64,000 nucleotides of DNA from the NCBI RefSeq assembly GCF_018448495.1, contig NZ_CP049902.1:1178001-1242000 (forward strand). The letters are read 5' to 3'. Source of the DNA: Psychrobacter sp. WY6. Lineage in GTDB: Bacteria > Pseudomonadota > Gammaproteobacteria > Pseudomonadales > Moraxellaceae. The first letter of the stretch is position 1. The number at the start of each line of letters is the position of its first letter. Below, one piece after another: positions 19,793 to 29,857 of this stretch. The notes beneath the pieces are model-generated. The model searched no databases. It saw nothing but the letters and a program-made list of their open reading frames with translations, and was not told the origin of the DNA. Made by a program: the position numbers and the translations under genes.

Positions 19793-20596
19793 ATGAGCAA
19801 AGCTGATACATACTTAAATGCCTTTGGCGGACTGGTCACCAATAATGGTCATGCTAGTGATGAGATGGTCATTCAAATGTCCGATGTCAGCAAATGGTAT
19901 GGGGATTTTCAAGTATTGAGTGATTGTACGGCGCATGTACATAAAGGTGATGTCGTCGTCGTGTGCGGGCCATCAGGTAGTGGTAAGTCAACCTTGATTA
20001 AGACGGTCAATGGACTGGAACCTTTTCAAGAAGGTGGAATCATGGTGAATGGTATCTCAGTTGGTGCAGCAAAAACCAATCTGCCGAAATTACGCAGCCG
20101 TGTCGGTATGGTCTTTCAGCATTTTGAGCTATTTCCGCATTTGACCATTATTGATAATTTAACGGTGGCGCAAATAAAAGTATTGGGTCGCAAAGAGAGC
20201 GAGGCCAAACAAAAAGCCATGGCATATTTAGATCGTGTTGGACTAACGGTACAGGCCGCGAAATATCCCGCGGAGCTATCGGGTGGTCAGCAGCAGCGTG
20301 TTGCAATTGCACGAGCGCTGGCAATGGATCCTGTAGCGATGCTCTTTGATGAGCCGACCTCTGCTCTTGACCCTGAGATGATTCAAGAAGTACTTGATGT
20401 TATGGTCGAGTTGACTCGCGATGGCATGACCATGATGTGTGTTACCCATGAAATGGGCTTTGCCAGTCAAGTAGCCAACCGTATTATCTTTATGGACGAA
20501 GGTCATATTGTCGAGAACTGTAGTAAGGATGAGTTTTTTGAAGGGGCAAAAAGTGATCGCGCGCAACTGTTCTTATCGAAGATTTTGAATCATTAA
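19793..20596 (+). CDS. gltL: Glutamate/aspartate ABC transporter ATPase GltL
   Basis: About 267 residues. Walker A GPSGSGKST, Q-loop MVFQHFELFPH, signature LSGGQQQR, Walker [14 protein letters not shown], switch His in VTHEMGFA. A ~25-residue N-terminal extension precedes the usual start of GltL. I chose ATG 19793 (TAGGAG six bases upstream) over the adjacent GTG 19790. Last gene of the gltIJKL set, with a terminator after it. Frame intact. Confidence 0.93.
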   Translation: MSKADTYLNAFGGLVTNNGHASDEMVIQMSDVSKWYGDFQVLSDCTAHVHKGDVVVVCGPSGSGKSTLIKTVNGLEPFQEGGIMVNGISVGAAKTNLPKLRSRVGMVFQHFELFPHLTIIDNLTVAQIKVLGRKESEAKQKAMAYLDRVGLTVQAAKYPAELSGGQQQRVAIARALAMDPVAMLFDEPTSALDPEMIQEVLDVMVELTRDGMTMMCVTHEMGFASQVANRIIFMDEGHIVENCSKDEFFEGAKSDRAQLFLSKILNH

Positions 20597-20640
20597 AACT
20601 CTCTACTGCGTTATTCGAATTATTTATAAATAGCAGATCT

Positions 20641-20672
20641 AAAAAGCACCTACTAAATAGGCGCTTTTTTTG
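20641..20672 (+). terminator. Terminator of the gltIJKL operon
   Basis: AAAAAGCACCTA / TAGGCGCTTTTTTT with one mismatch; starts about 45 bases after the gltL stop. Confidence 0.8.
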
Positions 20673-20770
20673 TGCCCGCAGATTATTAGTAGATTTATAT
20701 TCAAGGATATTATTGGTATAAGTAAATGATATAGTTGGTTTAATATAACGCGGGTACGAAAAGGGCAACT

Positions 20771-20836
20771 GACAGTATTATAAATAGTAGACTGAATAAG
20801 CCTGACAACGTATTTCATTATATAGGATCAACTATA
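20771..20836. repeat. Dispersed intergenic repeat, copy 1
   Basis: About 66 bases (GACAGTATTATAAATAGTAG ... AGGATCAACTATA) matching 44273-44339 at about 53 of 67 positions by hand alignment, both in non-coding DNA and in the same orientation. Likely a family of small repeats in this genome. The rest of this 350-base gap before the DJ-1/PfpI gene holds no gene that I can see. Confidence 0.6.
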
Positions 20837-20950
20837 GTGACAGGTTAGCTGTCTTTATCGTTTTTTAAGGCACGCTTTTGTGACTCTATTCTAGTATTTA
20901 TACGCTTGTAATAAGTTGCATTTTATCTAACACTCATTCGAGGACAAAGA

Positions 20951-21550
20951 ATGACATCAATGCGAACCGTTGGAATATTACTATTTAACGAAGTCGAAGT
21001 GTTGGACTTCGCAGGACCTTTTGAGGTGTTTTCATTGGCTGCCAATGCTACTAGTGATAAATACTTCAAAGTTATTACCATTGCTGAGCATCACGCGCCG
21101 ATATCTGCTAGAAACGGTCTACGTGTTGTTCCTGATTACAGTTTTTCCAACCATCCAGACATTGATGTTTTAGTAGTTCCTGGTGGTTATGGTGCCGAAA
21201 AAATAGAGATAAACAATCCAGTGGTTATCGATTGGATTGTCACTCAAGCTAAGCTCGTTGATTTGACACTTTCAGTTTGCACGGGTGCTTTGTTGCTCGC
21301 TAAGGCTGGGTTATTGGCTGGCAAGTCTGCAACCACTCATTGGATGGACTTATATAATCTAGCATCCTATGCTGATATTGATGTGATCTCTCATACTCGT
21401 TTTGTCGACGCTAGTGATGAAAGTGCTAAGCTGATAACTTCGGCAGGAATAAGCGCAGGTATTCATGCCAGTCTATATTGCTTGGAGACGTTAATAGATA
21501 CTAAAACCATGCAAGCAACGGCAAAACGTATGGAGTTTGATCTGGATTAA
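20951..21550 (+). CDS. DJ-1/PfpI family protein
   Basis: 199 residues, class-I glutamine-amidotransferase-like fold. The start is MTSMRTVGILLFNEVEVLDFAGPF, the nucleophile elbow is LSVCTGALLLAKAGLL with the reactive Cys, and GKSATTHWMDLY provides the nearby His. This arrangement fits the isonitrile hydratase/FtrA-like branch (GATase1) rather than the PfpI proteases. ATG at 20951 follows GAGGACAAAGA. It stands alone, with its own terminator, and short similar sequences flank it on both sides. Substrate unknown. Confidence 0.88.
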   Translation: MTSMRTVGILLFNEVEVLDFAGPFEVFSLAANATSDKYFKVITIAEHHAPISARNGLRVVPDYSFSNHPDIDVLVVPGGYGAEKIEINNPVVIDWIVTQAKLVDLTLSVCTGALLLAKAGLLAGKSATTHWMDLYNLASYADIDVISHTRFVDASDESAKLITSAGISAGIHASLYCLETLIDTKTMQATAKRMEFDLD

Positions 21551-21562
21551 AATATTTTTTTA

Positions 21563-21587
21563 GAGCATCTATTAATAGGTGCTTTTT
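21563..21587 (+). terminator. Terminator of the DJ-1/PfpI gene
   Basis: AGCATCTATT / AATAGGTGCT stem with one mismatch, followed by TTTTT. The sequence after it resembles that after the gltL terminator. Confidence 0.75.
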
Positions 21588-21744
21588 CTGTGCCAATAGA
21601 ATATTAGTAGATTGATGCATTCAATCGCGACGTTGGTACGATTCACTACATAAGTGAAAAGGTGAGTGAATACCTGTTTACTGATACAATAGCGGTCAAT
21701 ATTTTTGATAATTAAAATAATTCATAAACCGTATTGGAGTTCAT

Positions 21745-22967
21745 ATGAGTGTAGAAAATTCATTAGTAGAGTCATCTAAAGGTATCGTCATTATCGGTGC
21801 AGGATTGGCTGGCTGGCATGTCATCGATGCCATTCGTGCAAAAGACAAAGGTATCCCGATTACCTTAATTACTGCCGACAGTGGCGATCGTTATCACAAG
21901 CCAATGCTGACCATGGCGATTAGCCAAAAGAAAAGTGCAGCAGATTTGGTCAGAGCAACGGGCATTGATGCCGCAGAAGCTGCAAATGTTAAGCTACTTG
22001 CCAACACGCAAGTGACGGATGTTGATACGACCACTCAACAGTTGCAGCTTATCTCTGCGCTGCGCTCAGATCCCGTTTATACCAATTACGCTACGATCGG
22101 CTATGACAAGCTGGTACTAGCGATGGGTGCGCATCCTATCTTCCCAAAAAGCTTGCCAGAGGAACTAGTCTGGCATGTCAATCATATTGAGCGCTTTGGA
22201 CAGTTGCAAGAAAAGCTAGCAACTGGCAGTCAGCACGTTGCTATTGTCGGCGCGGGTATGGTTGGGACGGAGATTGCAGAAGACTTATTAAAAGCAGGTC
22301 ATCAAGTGACGCTCATTGATCTAAACGATGCGCCACTATCACAAATGCTACCGCCAAAAGCAACTTCTCGTATCGCCCAAGCGGTCAATTCGCAAGGGAT
22401 TAACTTTTTAGGAGGGTATCAGGTATCTGCTATTACTCGTCTCAGTGATGGAAAACTGCAGGTCAGTTATGAGGCGCTAGCATCAGCGACAGACAGCAGT
22501 ACTGCTGAGCCAATCGAACCGCTCATCGTGGATCATGTGATTGCCAGTACAGGTCTGACGGTCGATGACAAACTGCCTACCGCAGCTGGTGTCGAGTTGA
22601 CCGTCGCACTGGTATCGTGGTGGATGCGCCGACCTTGCGTACCAGTACAGCCAATATTTATGCGATTGGTGACTGTATGTCTATCGATGGCGTGCCGTGT
22701 CGTTACGTCGCACCGTTGCGCGCGCAGGCTGCTACCATTGCTGATGATGTATTAGGTCTAGAGCATAATGGCTACGATCATAAGCCGCCAATGATTCGCC
22801 TGAAAAATAAAGCAATCTCCGTCATGGTGACAGGTGTGCCAAAAGCGACTGGCAATTGGCAGGTCAAAATAGAAAGTGATGAAGAGTTGGTCATGGACTT
22901 GCTAAATGATAGTGATGAAGTCAGCGCAACGGTAACGATTAAATCGCCTGTAGTGCCTAAAGTATAA
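21745..22967 (+). CDS. rubB: Rubredoxin-NAD(+) reductase (frameshifted)
   Basis: FAD- and NADH-dependent reductase that passes electrons to rubredoxin, classically for alkane hydroxylase. FAD-binding GIVIIGAGLAGWHVIDAIRA (GxGxxG), NAD-binding HVAIVGAGMVGTEIAEDLL, and second FAD motif TSTANIYAIGDCMSIDG, then the rubredoxin-reductase C-terminus (NWQVKIESDEELVMD). Frame breaks near 22605 between GVELT and RTGIVVDAPTLR; one base restores it. Corrected length about 407 residues. No rubredoxin or AlkB gene is in the window. ATG at 21745 has TTGGAGTTCAT upstream. Confidence 0.9.
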
Positions 22968-22990
22968 TTGTAAAAGTATTATAAATTATA

Positions 22991-23027
22991 GCCAGTGTTG
23001 CCATCTTTATGCAGCACTGGCTTTTTT
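22991..23027 (+). terminator. Terminator of rubB
   Basis: GCCAGTGTTGC / GCAGCACTGGC stem then TTTTTT, 24 bases after the stop. Confidence 0.82.
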
Positions 23028-23109
23028 ATGTCTATCGTATCTTTATATAAATAATCAACTTAATAAGATGGCGCAGCAATAGTAATCGATACGTCCTGTA
23101 TCAATATTA

Positions 23110-23139
23110 TTGACAGGCTTTCATTTAAGAGGCTATATT
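23110..23139 (+). promoter_or_regulatory. Sigma-70 promoter of acyl-CoA synthetase 1
   Basis: TTGACA (23110-23115) and TATATT (23134-23139) separated by 18 bases, with a leader of ~120 bases to the start codon. The same arrangement is duplicated before the second synthetase. Confidence 0.65.
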
Positions 23140-23264
23140 GGTTAGGGCTTGATTTAATTATAGTCTATGGTGACAGAGAATATTCAAGGAAGAATATGAC
23201 ATTTACCTTTGTAGTATTACCGCTCTGATAACAAACACCAAACAGCAAAACGAAAGGACTCGTG

Positions 23265-25038
23265 ATGACTCAGATTACCGATTTTGACAGCATTATTAAT
23301 GAAAGTACGCCTAATAACATTATTCTCAATAATATCCAAAGTTAATGTAGGCGTGCGTTCAGCAAATGCGCCACTCACCCAAAGCCATAAAGGTATTGAT
23401 GTGCCGCTGATTGAAGCGACAATCGGTGATTTTTTTGATGCTATTGTCAAAAATATCCTGATCGTGAAGCTTTGGTTTCTCGCCATCAAATATCCGTTGG
23501 ATCATCGTGAGCTACAAGAGAAAGTTAATCAGTTAGCGAGTGCCATGATTGAAATGGGGCTAGAAATCGGTGATCGCATCGGTATCTGGTCACACAATAA
23601 TGCTGAATGGCTGCTGATGCAATTGGCAACCGCGAAAGTCGGCGTTATCCTCGTCAATATCAATCCTGCTTACCGTACCTTTGAGCTGCAATATGCACTG
23701 AATAAGTGGGCTGTTCGGCATTGGTATTAATGCGTCATTTCAAAAGCAGCGACTATACGCAAATGATTCGTGAGCTTTGTCCTGAGATTTATCATAAGAA
23801 CTATCAGCAATTGGACTTGGTGGAGATTCCAACGATTGAGCGCATCATTTGGATTGACGAGCCAGCATCTGATGAAAATTTCAATTTTATGCAGAAATTC
23901 TCTGCTTGGATGGCAGAGGGTAATGCAAACGACCCTCGTTTAGCTGCGCGCCAAGCCCAGCTAAAGAATACCGATGCTATTAGTGTGCAGTTTACTAGTG
24001 GGACAACGGGTACACCAAAAGGCGCTACTTTAACGCATCGAAATATCTTGAATAATGGCTACTTCCTTGGCGAAGGTATGAGGCTGACAGAGGAGGATAG
24101 GCTATGCATTCCATTACCGCTTTATCACTGCTTTGGCATGGTAGGTGGTAATTTAGCTATTTTGACCCATGGTGGCTGCGCGGTGTATCCCAACGATGGT
24201 TTTGATCCGCTAACGGTATTGCAAACGGTGGAAGAGGAAAAATGTACCGCCTTGCTTGGGGTACCGACGATGTTTATCGCAGAGCTCGATCATCCAGAAT
24301 TCGACAGCTTTGATTTGTCCAGCGTACTGGTATCATGGGCGGCTCTAGCTGTCCGATTGAGGTCAGCGCCGCGTCATGGATAAAATGCACATGAGCGAGG
24401 TGACGATTGCTTATGGCATGACCGAGACCAGTCCAGCTTCTTGTCAAACCAGCTCGCAAACACCCCTTGAAAAAAGGTTTCTACCGTAGGGATGGTGCGG
24501 CCCGCGCTTGAGGTCAAAATCGTGGATACCGAAACGGGTGATGTCGTCCCGATTGGAGAGACGGGCGAATTACTCACTTATGGCTACGCGGTGATGAAAG
24601 GCTATTGGGGCAGCCGCTTTAAAACACGCGCGGCGATTACGGATGGCTGGATGCATACGGGTGATTTGGCAGTGATGGACGAAGATGGCTACATCACTGT
24701 GGTGGGTCGTAGCAAGGACATGGTCATTCGCGGCGGCGAAAACATCTATCCAGTAGAAGTCGAAAACTATCTCTATCGTCATCCGAAGATTCGCGATGTA
24801 CAAATCGTCGTGTGTTCCTGATAAAAAGTATGGTGAGGTACTCGCGGCGTGGATTATTACAAAAGAGCCAAATAGCTTAAGCGAAGAAGAGGTAAGGCAG
24901 TTTTGTTGTGACCATATTGCTCATTATAAAGTGCCGACCTACTTTCGTTTCGTTGATGAATATCCAATGACCATCACTGGTAAAATTCAGAAATTCAAAA
25001 TCGTTGAGCAAATGATAAAAGAATTGGGTCTGGAGTGA
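23265..25038 (+). CDS. AMP-binding acyl-CoA synthetase, copy 1 (many frame breaks)
   Basis: ANL-superfamily enzyme that activates a fatty or branched acid to its CoA thioester through an acyl-AMP. ATG at 23265 with AAAGGA upstream. ATP-binding motif [22 protein letters not shown], the motif [21 protein letters not shown], and catalytic Lys in [10 protein letters not shown]. Full length is about 590 residues, ACSF2/YngI-like. The frame breaks at least six times (near 23340, 23450, 23715, 24335-24365, 24475 and 24812). A near copy lies directly downstream. It could be decaying after duplication, but the breaks are of the same one-base type seen in essential genes nearby. Specificity unknown; position next to liu genes suggests leucine-derived or medium-chain acids. 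Confidence 0.8.
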
Positions 25039-25059
25039 TTTGAGACTATTAATCACTGG

Positions 25060-25101
25060 AAAAGCCAGCTTTTTTCTATATGTGATAAGGCTGGCTTTTT
25101 T
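25060..25101 (+). terminator. Terminator between the two acyl-CoA synthetase genes
   Basis: AAAAGCCAGC / GCTGGCTTTTTT with a ~20-base loop. It separates the two copies into different transcripts. Confidence 0.75.
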
Positions 25102-25194
25102 GATTTAAGTCATTCAAGAAATTCGTCATTTAATTATGACTGATGAATTTATCGTATATTATCATTTTAAATGATACATATTGTATTACTATTA

Positions 25195-25224
25195 TTGACA
25201 GTCTTCGATTTAAGACGGTATAGT
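25195..25224 (+). promoter_or_regulatory. Sigma-70 promoter of acyl-CoA synthetase 2 / liu genes
   Basis: TTGACA (25195-25200) and TATAGT (25219-25224), 18-base spacing. The surrounding sequence and the leader (CAAGGAAGAAT, ACGAAAGGACTCGT) resemble those before copy 1. Confidence 0.7.
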
Positions 25225-25315
25225 AGCTAACGATAGTCAAGACCTGTTCAAGGAAGAATGAATTGATGATAGGCGACTAATAAGTACCATAAAAAGTAAA
25301 ACGAAAGGACTCGTT

Positions 25316-27088
25316 ATGACGCAAATTCTGATTTCGATGCGACTCAAATTGATTTTGATACTATTCTAAATAGCATTCCTAGTATTAATATGGGCGCACG
25401 CTCAGCAAATGCACCGCTTACCCAAAGCTATGATAAAGGCCCTGATGTACCGCTCATTGAAGCGACTATCGGTGACTTTTTTGATGCAATTGTATCTAAG
25501 TATCCAGAGCGCGAAGCTTTGGTTTCTCGCCATCAAATATCCGCTGGACTTACCGCGAGCTACAACAGCAAGTCAATCAGCTGGCCAGTAGTATGATTGA
25601 GATGGGGCTGGAAATCGGTGATCGCATCGGTATCTGGTCGCACAATAATGTTGAATGGCTGCTCATGCAATTAGCGACGGCAAAAGTCTGGTGTCATCCT
25701 TGTCAATATCAATCCTGCCTATCGTACTTTTGAGCTGCAATATGCCTTGAATAAATTGGGCTGCTCAGCGCTCGTACTTATGCGCCATTTCAAAACCAGC
25801 GATTACGCCAGTCTCATCAGTGAACTGTGTCCTGAAATTTATCATAAGACTACACTCAGCTTGATTTGGTCGAGATTCCGACGTTGAGCGAAATCATCTG
25901 GATTGATGAGCAGCATCTGAAGAAACCTTTGGCTTTATGCAGAAATTCTCTGCATGGATGGCGGAAGGTGATGCCAATGATCCACGGGTTGCAGAGCGCC
26001 AAGCCCAGCTCAAAAATACTGACGCTATCAATGTACAGTTCACCAGTGGCACGACTGGTACGCCAAAAGGTGCAACTTTAAGCCATCGTAATATTCTTAA
26101 CAACGGTTACTTCATCGGTGAGGCCATGAACCTTACTGAAGAAGATAAACTGTGTATTCCGGTGCCACTTTATCACTGCTTTGGTATGGTACTCGGTAAC
26201 CTAGCGATTCTCACGCATGGTGGCTGTATCGTTTATCCGAACGATGGTTTTGAGCCACTGACGGTATTACAAGCGGTGGAAGAAGAAAAATGTACGGGTC
26301 TACATGGCGTGCCAACGATGTTTATCGCTGAGCTTGACCATCCGGAATTTAAAAACTTTGATCTATCGACTTTGCGTACTGGCATCATGGCAGGCTCTAG
26401 TTGTCCGATTGAAGTCATGCGCCGCGTCATTGATGAGATGCACATGAGCGAAGTCACCATTGCCTATGGCATGACAGAGACCAGTCCAGTATCTTGCCAG
26501 ACTAATGAACATACGCCGCTTGATAAGCAAGTATCGACCGTTGGTTTAGTGCAGCCTGCGCTTGAGGTCAAAGTCGTCAATACTGAAACGGGTGAGATTG
26601 TCGCATTGGGCGAGACCGGGGAGTTATTGACACGCGGTTATTCAGTGATGAAAGGCTATTGGGGCAGTCGCTTTAAAACCCGCGCGGCTATCCAAGATGG
26701 TTGGATGCATACGGGTGATTTGGCTACGATGGATGAAGATGGTTATGTCAAAATCGTTGGTCGTAGTAAAGATATGGTCATTCGCGGCGGCGAGAATATT
26801 TATCCGGTCGAAATCGAAAACTATCTCTATCGTCATCCAAAGATTCGGGATGTGCAAATCGTCGGTATTCCTGATAAAAAATATGGCGAAGTACTCGCGG
26901 CATGGATTATTCCTAAAGAAGCAGACAGCTTGACAGAAGAGGAAGTTCGCGAGTTCTGTAGCGAGCATATTGCCCATTATAAAGTACCGACTTATTATCG
27001 TTTCGTGACTGAATATCCAATGACCATCACTGGGAAAATTCAGAAATATAAAATTATTGAACAAATGAAAGAAGAGCTGGGTTTGTAA
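25316..27088 (+). CDS. AMP-binding acyl-CoA synthetase, copy 2 (frameshifted in N-terminal half)
   Basis: Close paralogue of the preceding gene, about 590 residues when repaired. The C-terminal 383 residues are in one clean frame with [61 protein letters not shown] and catalytic Lys in [10 protein letters not shown]. The N-terminal third has breaks near 25327, 25545, 25688, 25850 and 25912; at 25688 an extra T is evident by comparison with copy 1. Lies 135 bases before liuB with no terminator between, so it probably leads the leucine-degradation transcript and may activate a branched-chain or acetoacetate-related acid. Specificity is inferred from context only. Confidence 0.85.
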
Positions 27089-27223
27089 TCAGATGATGAC
27101 TTAATCTGTAATACTAAAGACTATTTCAGATCTGTTATATTAAAAATTATTATTATGAGTCAAGACTAAAAGAAAAAAGCCACTCGCATTTACGTATCTA
27201 CGTATTAAAGAAAAAGGGATATC

Positions 27224-28832
27224 ATGAGCGCTATCATAACCAGTAAACTGAGTCCAAATGCCGCTGAATTTCAGCAAAACAGTGCCGCCATGCAAGCGGT
27301 GGTCGATGACTTATATGGTCACTTACGTAAAGTCGTGCAAGGCGGTTCAGAGCGTGCCCGCGCCAAGCATTTAGCCCGTGGCAAACTCTTGCCTCGTGAG
27401 CGCGTCGAGCGTTTGCTCGATGTAGGTACGCCATTTTTAGAAGTGGCACCGATGGCAGCGCATGATATGTATGGCGAAGAGATTCCAGCGGCGGGCGTGA
27501 TTGCGGGTATCGGTCGTATCAATGGCATTGAGTGTATGATTGTCTGTAATGATGCCACGGTAAAGGGTGGCACTTACTACCCAATGACGGTCAAAAAACA
27601 TCTGCGTGCGCAAGAAATCGCGCAAGAAAACAATTTGCCTTGTGTCTATTTGGTGGATTCAGGTGGAGCCAATTTACCCAATCAAGATGATGTATTTCCC
27701 GATAAAGAACACTTTGGTCGCATTTTCTTTAATCAGGCCAATATGAGTGCCGCCGGTATTCCACAGATTGCCGTGGTCATGGGCAGCTGTACGGCTGGAG
27801 GGGCTTATGTACCAGCGATGAGTGACGAGTCTATTATCGTGAAAGACCAAGGCACCATCTTTTTGGGTGGTCCACCACTGGTAAAAGCGGCGACAGGTGA
27901 AGAAGTCACAGCCGAAGATTTGGGCGGTGGCGATGTGCATACCCGTCTGTCAGGGGTTGTCGATCACTTAGCACAAAGCGACACTCTGCATTGTCGATTG
28001 CGCGCAAATCGTTAGCCATCTAAATCGTCCTGCGAAGCAAGTGCCCAATCAAATCAAACCACGTCAGCCACGCTATGACGCCAAAGAGCTATATGGCGTC
28101 ATTCCAACGGATAAACGTAAGCCGTTTGATATCAAAGAAATCATTGCTCGTATCGTCGATGACAGTGCTTTTGATGAATTCAAATCACGCTTTGGCACGA
28201 CGCTGGTTTGTGGATTCGCTCATATCGAAGGGATGCCAGTCGGTATTATCGCCAATAACGGTATCTTGTTTAGTGAGTCGGCACAAAAAGGTACGCACTT
28301 TATTGAGCTGTGCTGTAAACGCAAAATTCCATTAATATTTTTGCAAAACATCACCGGATTTATGGTTGGTCGTAAATATGAAAATGAAGGTATCGCTCGT
28401 CATGGCGCCAAGATGGTGATGGCGGTGGCGAATGCAAAAGTACCTAAGTTTACTGTTATCGTTGGCGGCTCATTCGGTGCCGGTAACTACGGCATGTGTG
28501 GCCGTGCTTATAGTCCGCGTTTCTTATGGATGTGGCCAAATGCGCGTATCTCTGTAATGGGCGGTGAACAAGCAGCATCAGTATTGGCAACGGTGAAGCG
28601 CGATAACTTTGACCGTAAAGGCGAGGCGTGGAGCGACGAAGATGAAGCGGCGTTCAAAGCGCCGATACGCGAAATGTATGAAGAGCAAGGTCATCCCTAT
28701 TATGCCACTGCACGTTTATGGGATGATGGCGTGATTGATCCTGCTGATACCCGTAATGTATTGGCGTTAGGGTTGAGCGCCGCCTATAACGCGCCGATCG
28801 AAGAGACGACGTTTGGTGTTTTTAGAATGTAA
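27224..28832 (+). CDS. liuB: Methylcrotonyl-CoA carboxylase, carboxyltransferase (beta) subunit (frameshifted)
   Basis: Transfers CO2 from carboxybiotin to 3-methylcrotonyl-CoA in leucine breakdown. About 535 residues. N-half: [76 protein letters not shown]-half: [37 protein letters not shown] and [18 protein letters not shown]. The frame breaks once near 27985 (...DHLAQSD then [15 protein letters not shown]). ATG at 27224 has AAAAGGGAT upstream. The motifs separate it from propionyl-CoA carboxylase, and the neighbours (hydratase, biotin subunit, HMG-CoA lyase, isovaleryl-CoA dehydrogenase) fix the pathway. Confidence 0.93.
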
Positions 28833-28983
28833 GCATTTTCAGGCCTTCCCATAATAAGCTACTACTGCGTCAACCTCATTTGAAGTACGATTTGTACATC
28901 TACATTCGGCTTCCTTGTATTAACATTATTATGGATTGACCGAGCGTTTGTTTAAATATTTACATAAAAATACAGAGAAAGTT

Positions 28984-29788
28984 ATGCAAAAAGACAGTGA
29001 TAAAAATTATAAAAGCTTATTGGTTAAAGTAGAACAACACGTTGCTACGGTGACATTAAATCGTCCTGAGATACGTAATGCTTTCAATGATGAAATGATT
29101 GCTGAGCTAACCGATGCATTCAATACATTTGGTGCTGATGATGAGGTACGTGTCATTGTGCTAGCCGCTGCTGGCAGGCATTCTGTGCGGCGCGGATCTC
29201 AATTGGATGCGTGCCATGGCGGATTATAGCTATGAAGAGAATCTTGCAGACGCCGATAAATTGGCGCAAATGCTGAAGACTATTTATGAGTGCCCAAAAC
29301 CAACGGTTGCTGCTATTCAAGGAGATGTATATGCAGGTGGCATGGGTTTGGTTGCCGTTTGTGATGTAGCAATCGCTGTGAGAATTGCCAATTTTTGTCT
29401 TAGCGAAGTACGTTTGGGCTTAGCACCTGCAACGATTAGCCCTTATGTGATACGTGCATTAGGTGCCAGAGCCTCGCAGCGTTATTTTCTCAGTGCTGAA
29501 GTATTCGATGCTAAAAAGCCCGGCAGCTTGGCTTTATCCATGAGCGTGTCAGCGAAGAGTCGTTAGACGATGCGGTTGCGACATTCTGCGCTAAAGTGGT
29601 CAAAAACAGCCCCGATGCGGTCAAGACCTGCAAGTGTTTATTGCATGAAGTCGCCGGCGCGCCGATTACCGATGAATTGATTGCAGATACCGTTAAAGGT
29701 ATCGCTGATTCGTTCATCAAAGCAAGGCAAAGAAGGGGTACAAGCCTTTTTGCAAAAACGTAAGCCCAATTGGTTGACGGCAGATTGA
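28984..29788 (+). CDS. liuC: Methylglutaconyl-CoA hydratase, enoyl-CoA hydratase family (frameshifted)
   Basis: Hydrates 3-methylglutaconyl-CoA to HMG-CoA. About 267 residues after repair. Crotonase features: VATVTLNRPEIRNAFNDEMI, oxyanion segment AFCAGADLNWMRAMADYSYE, YECPKPTVAAIQGDVYAGGMGLVAVCDVAIA and a FCLSEVRLGLAPATISPYV block typical of the liuC/AUH group. Breaks near 29178, 29188, 29515 and 29715, each fitting a one-base change. Corrected end KPNWLTAD with TGA at 29786-29788. I took ATG 28984 (AGAGAAAG upstream) as start; an upstream in-frame start exists but lacks support. Lies between the two carboxylase subunit genes, as in other liu clusters. Confidence 0.88.
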
Positions 29789-29857
29789 TAATGCACGAGA
29801 GATAAACGAATAAATAGACAAGACCTCAAATAAAAACGATAACACACAGGGATAGTT

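Noticed and set aside
28833..28983. Possible mobile or dispersed repeat between liuB and liuC (GTACGATTTGTAC palindrome)
   Set aside because: Only a 4-5 bp dyad and no second copy in this window; looks like an ordinary spacer.
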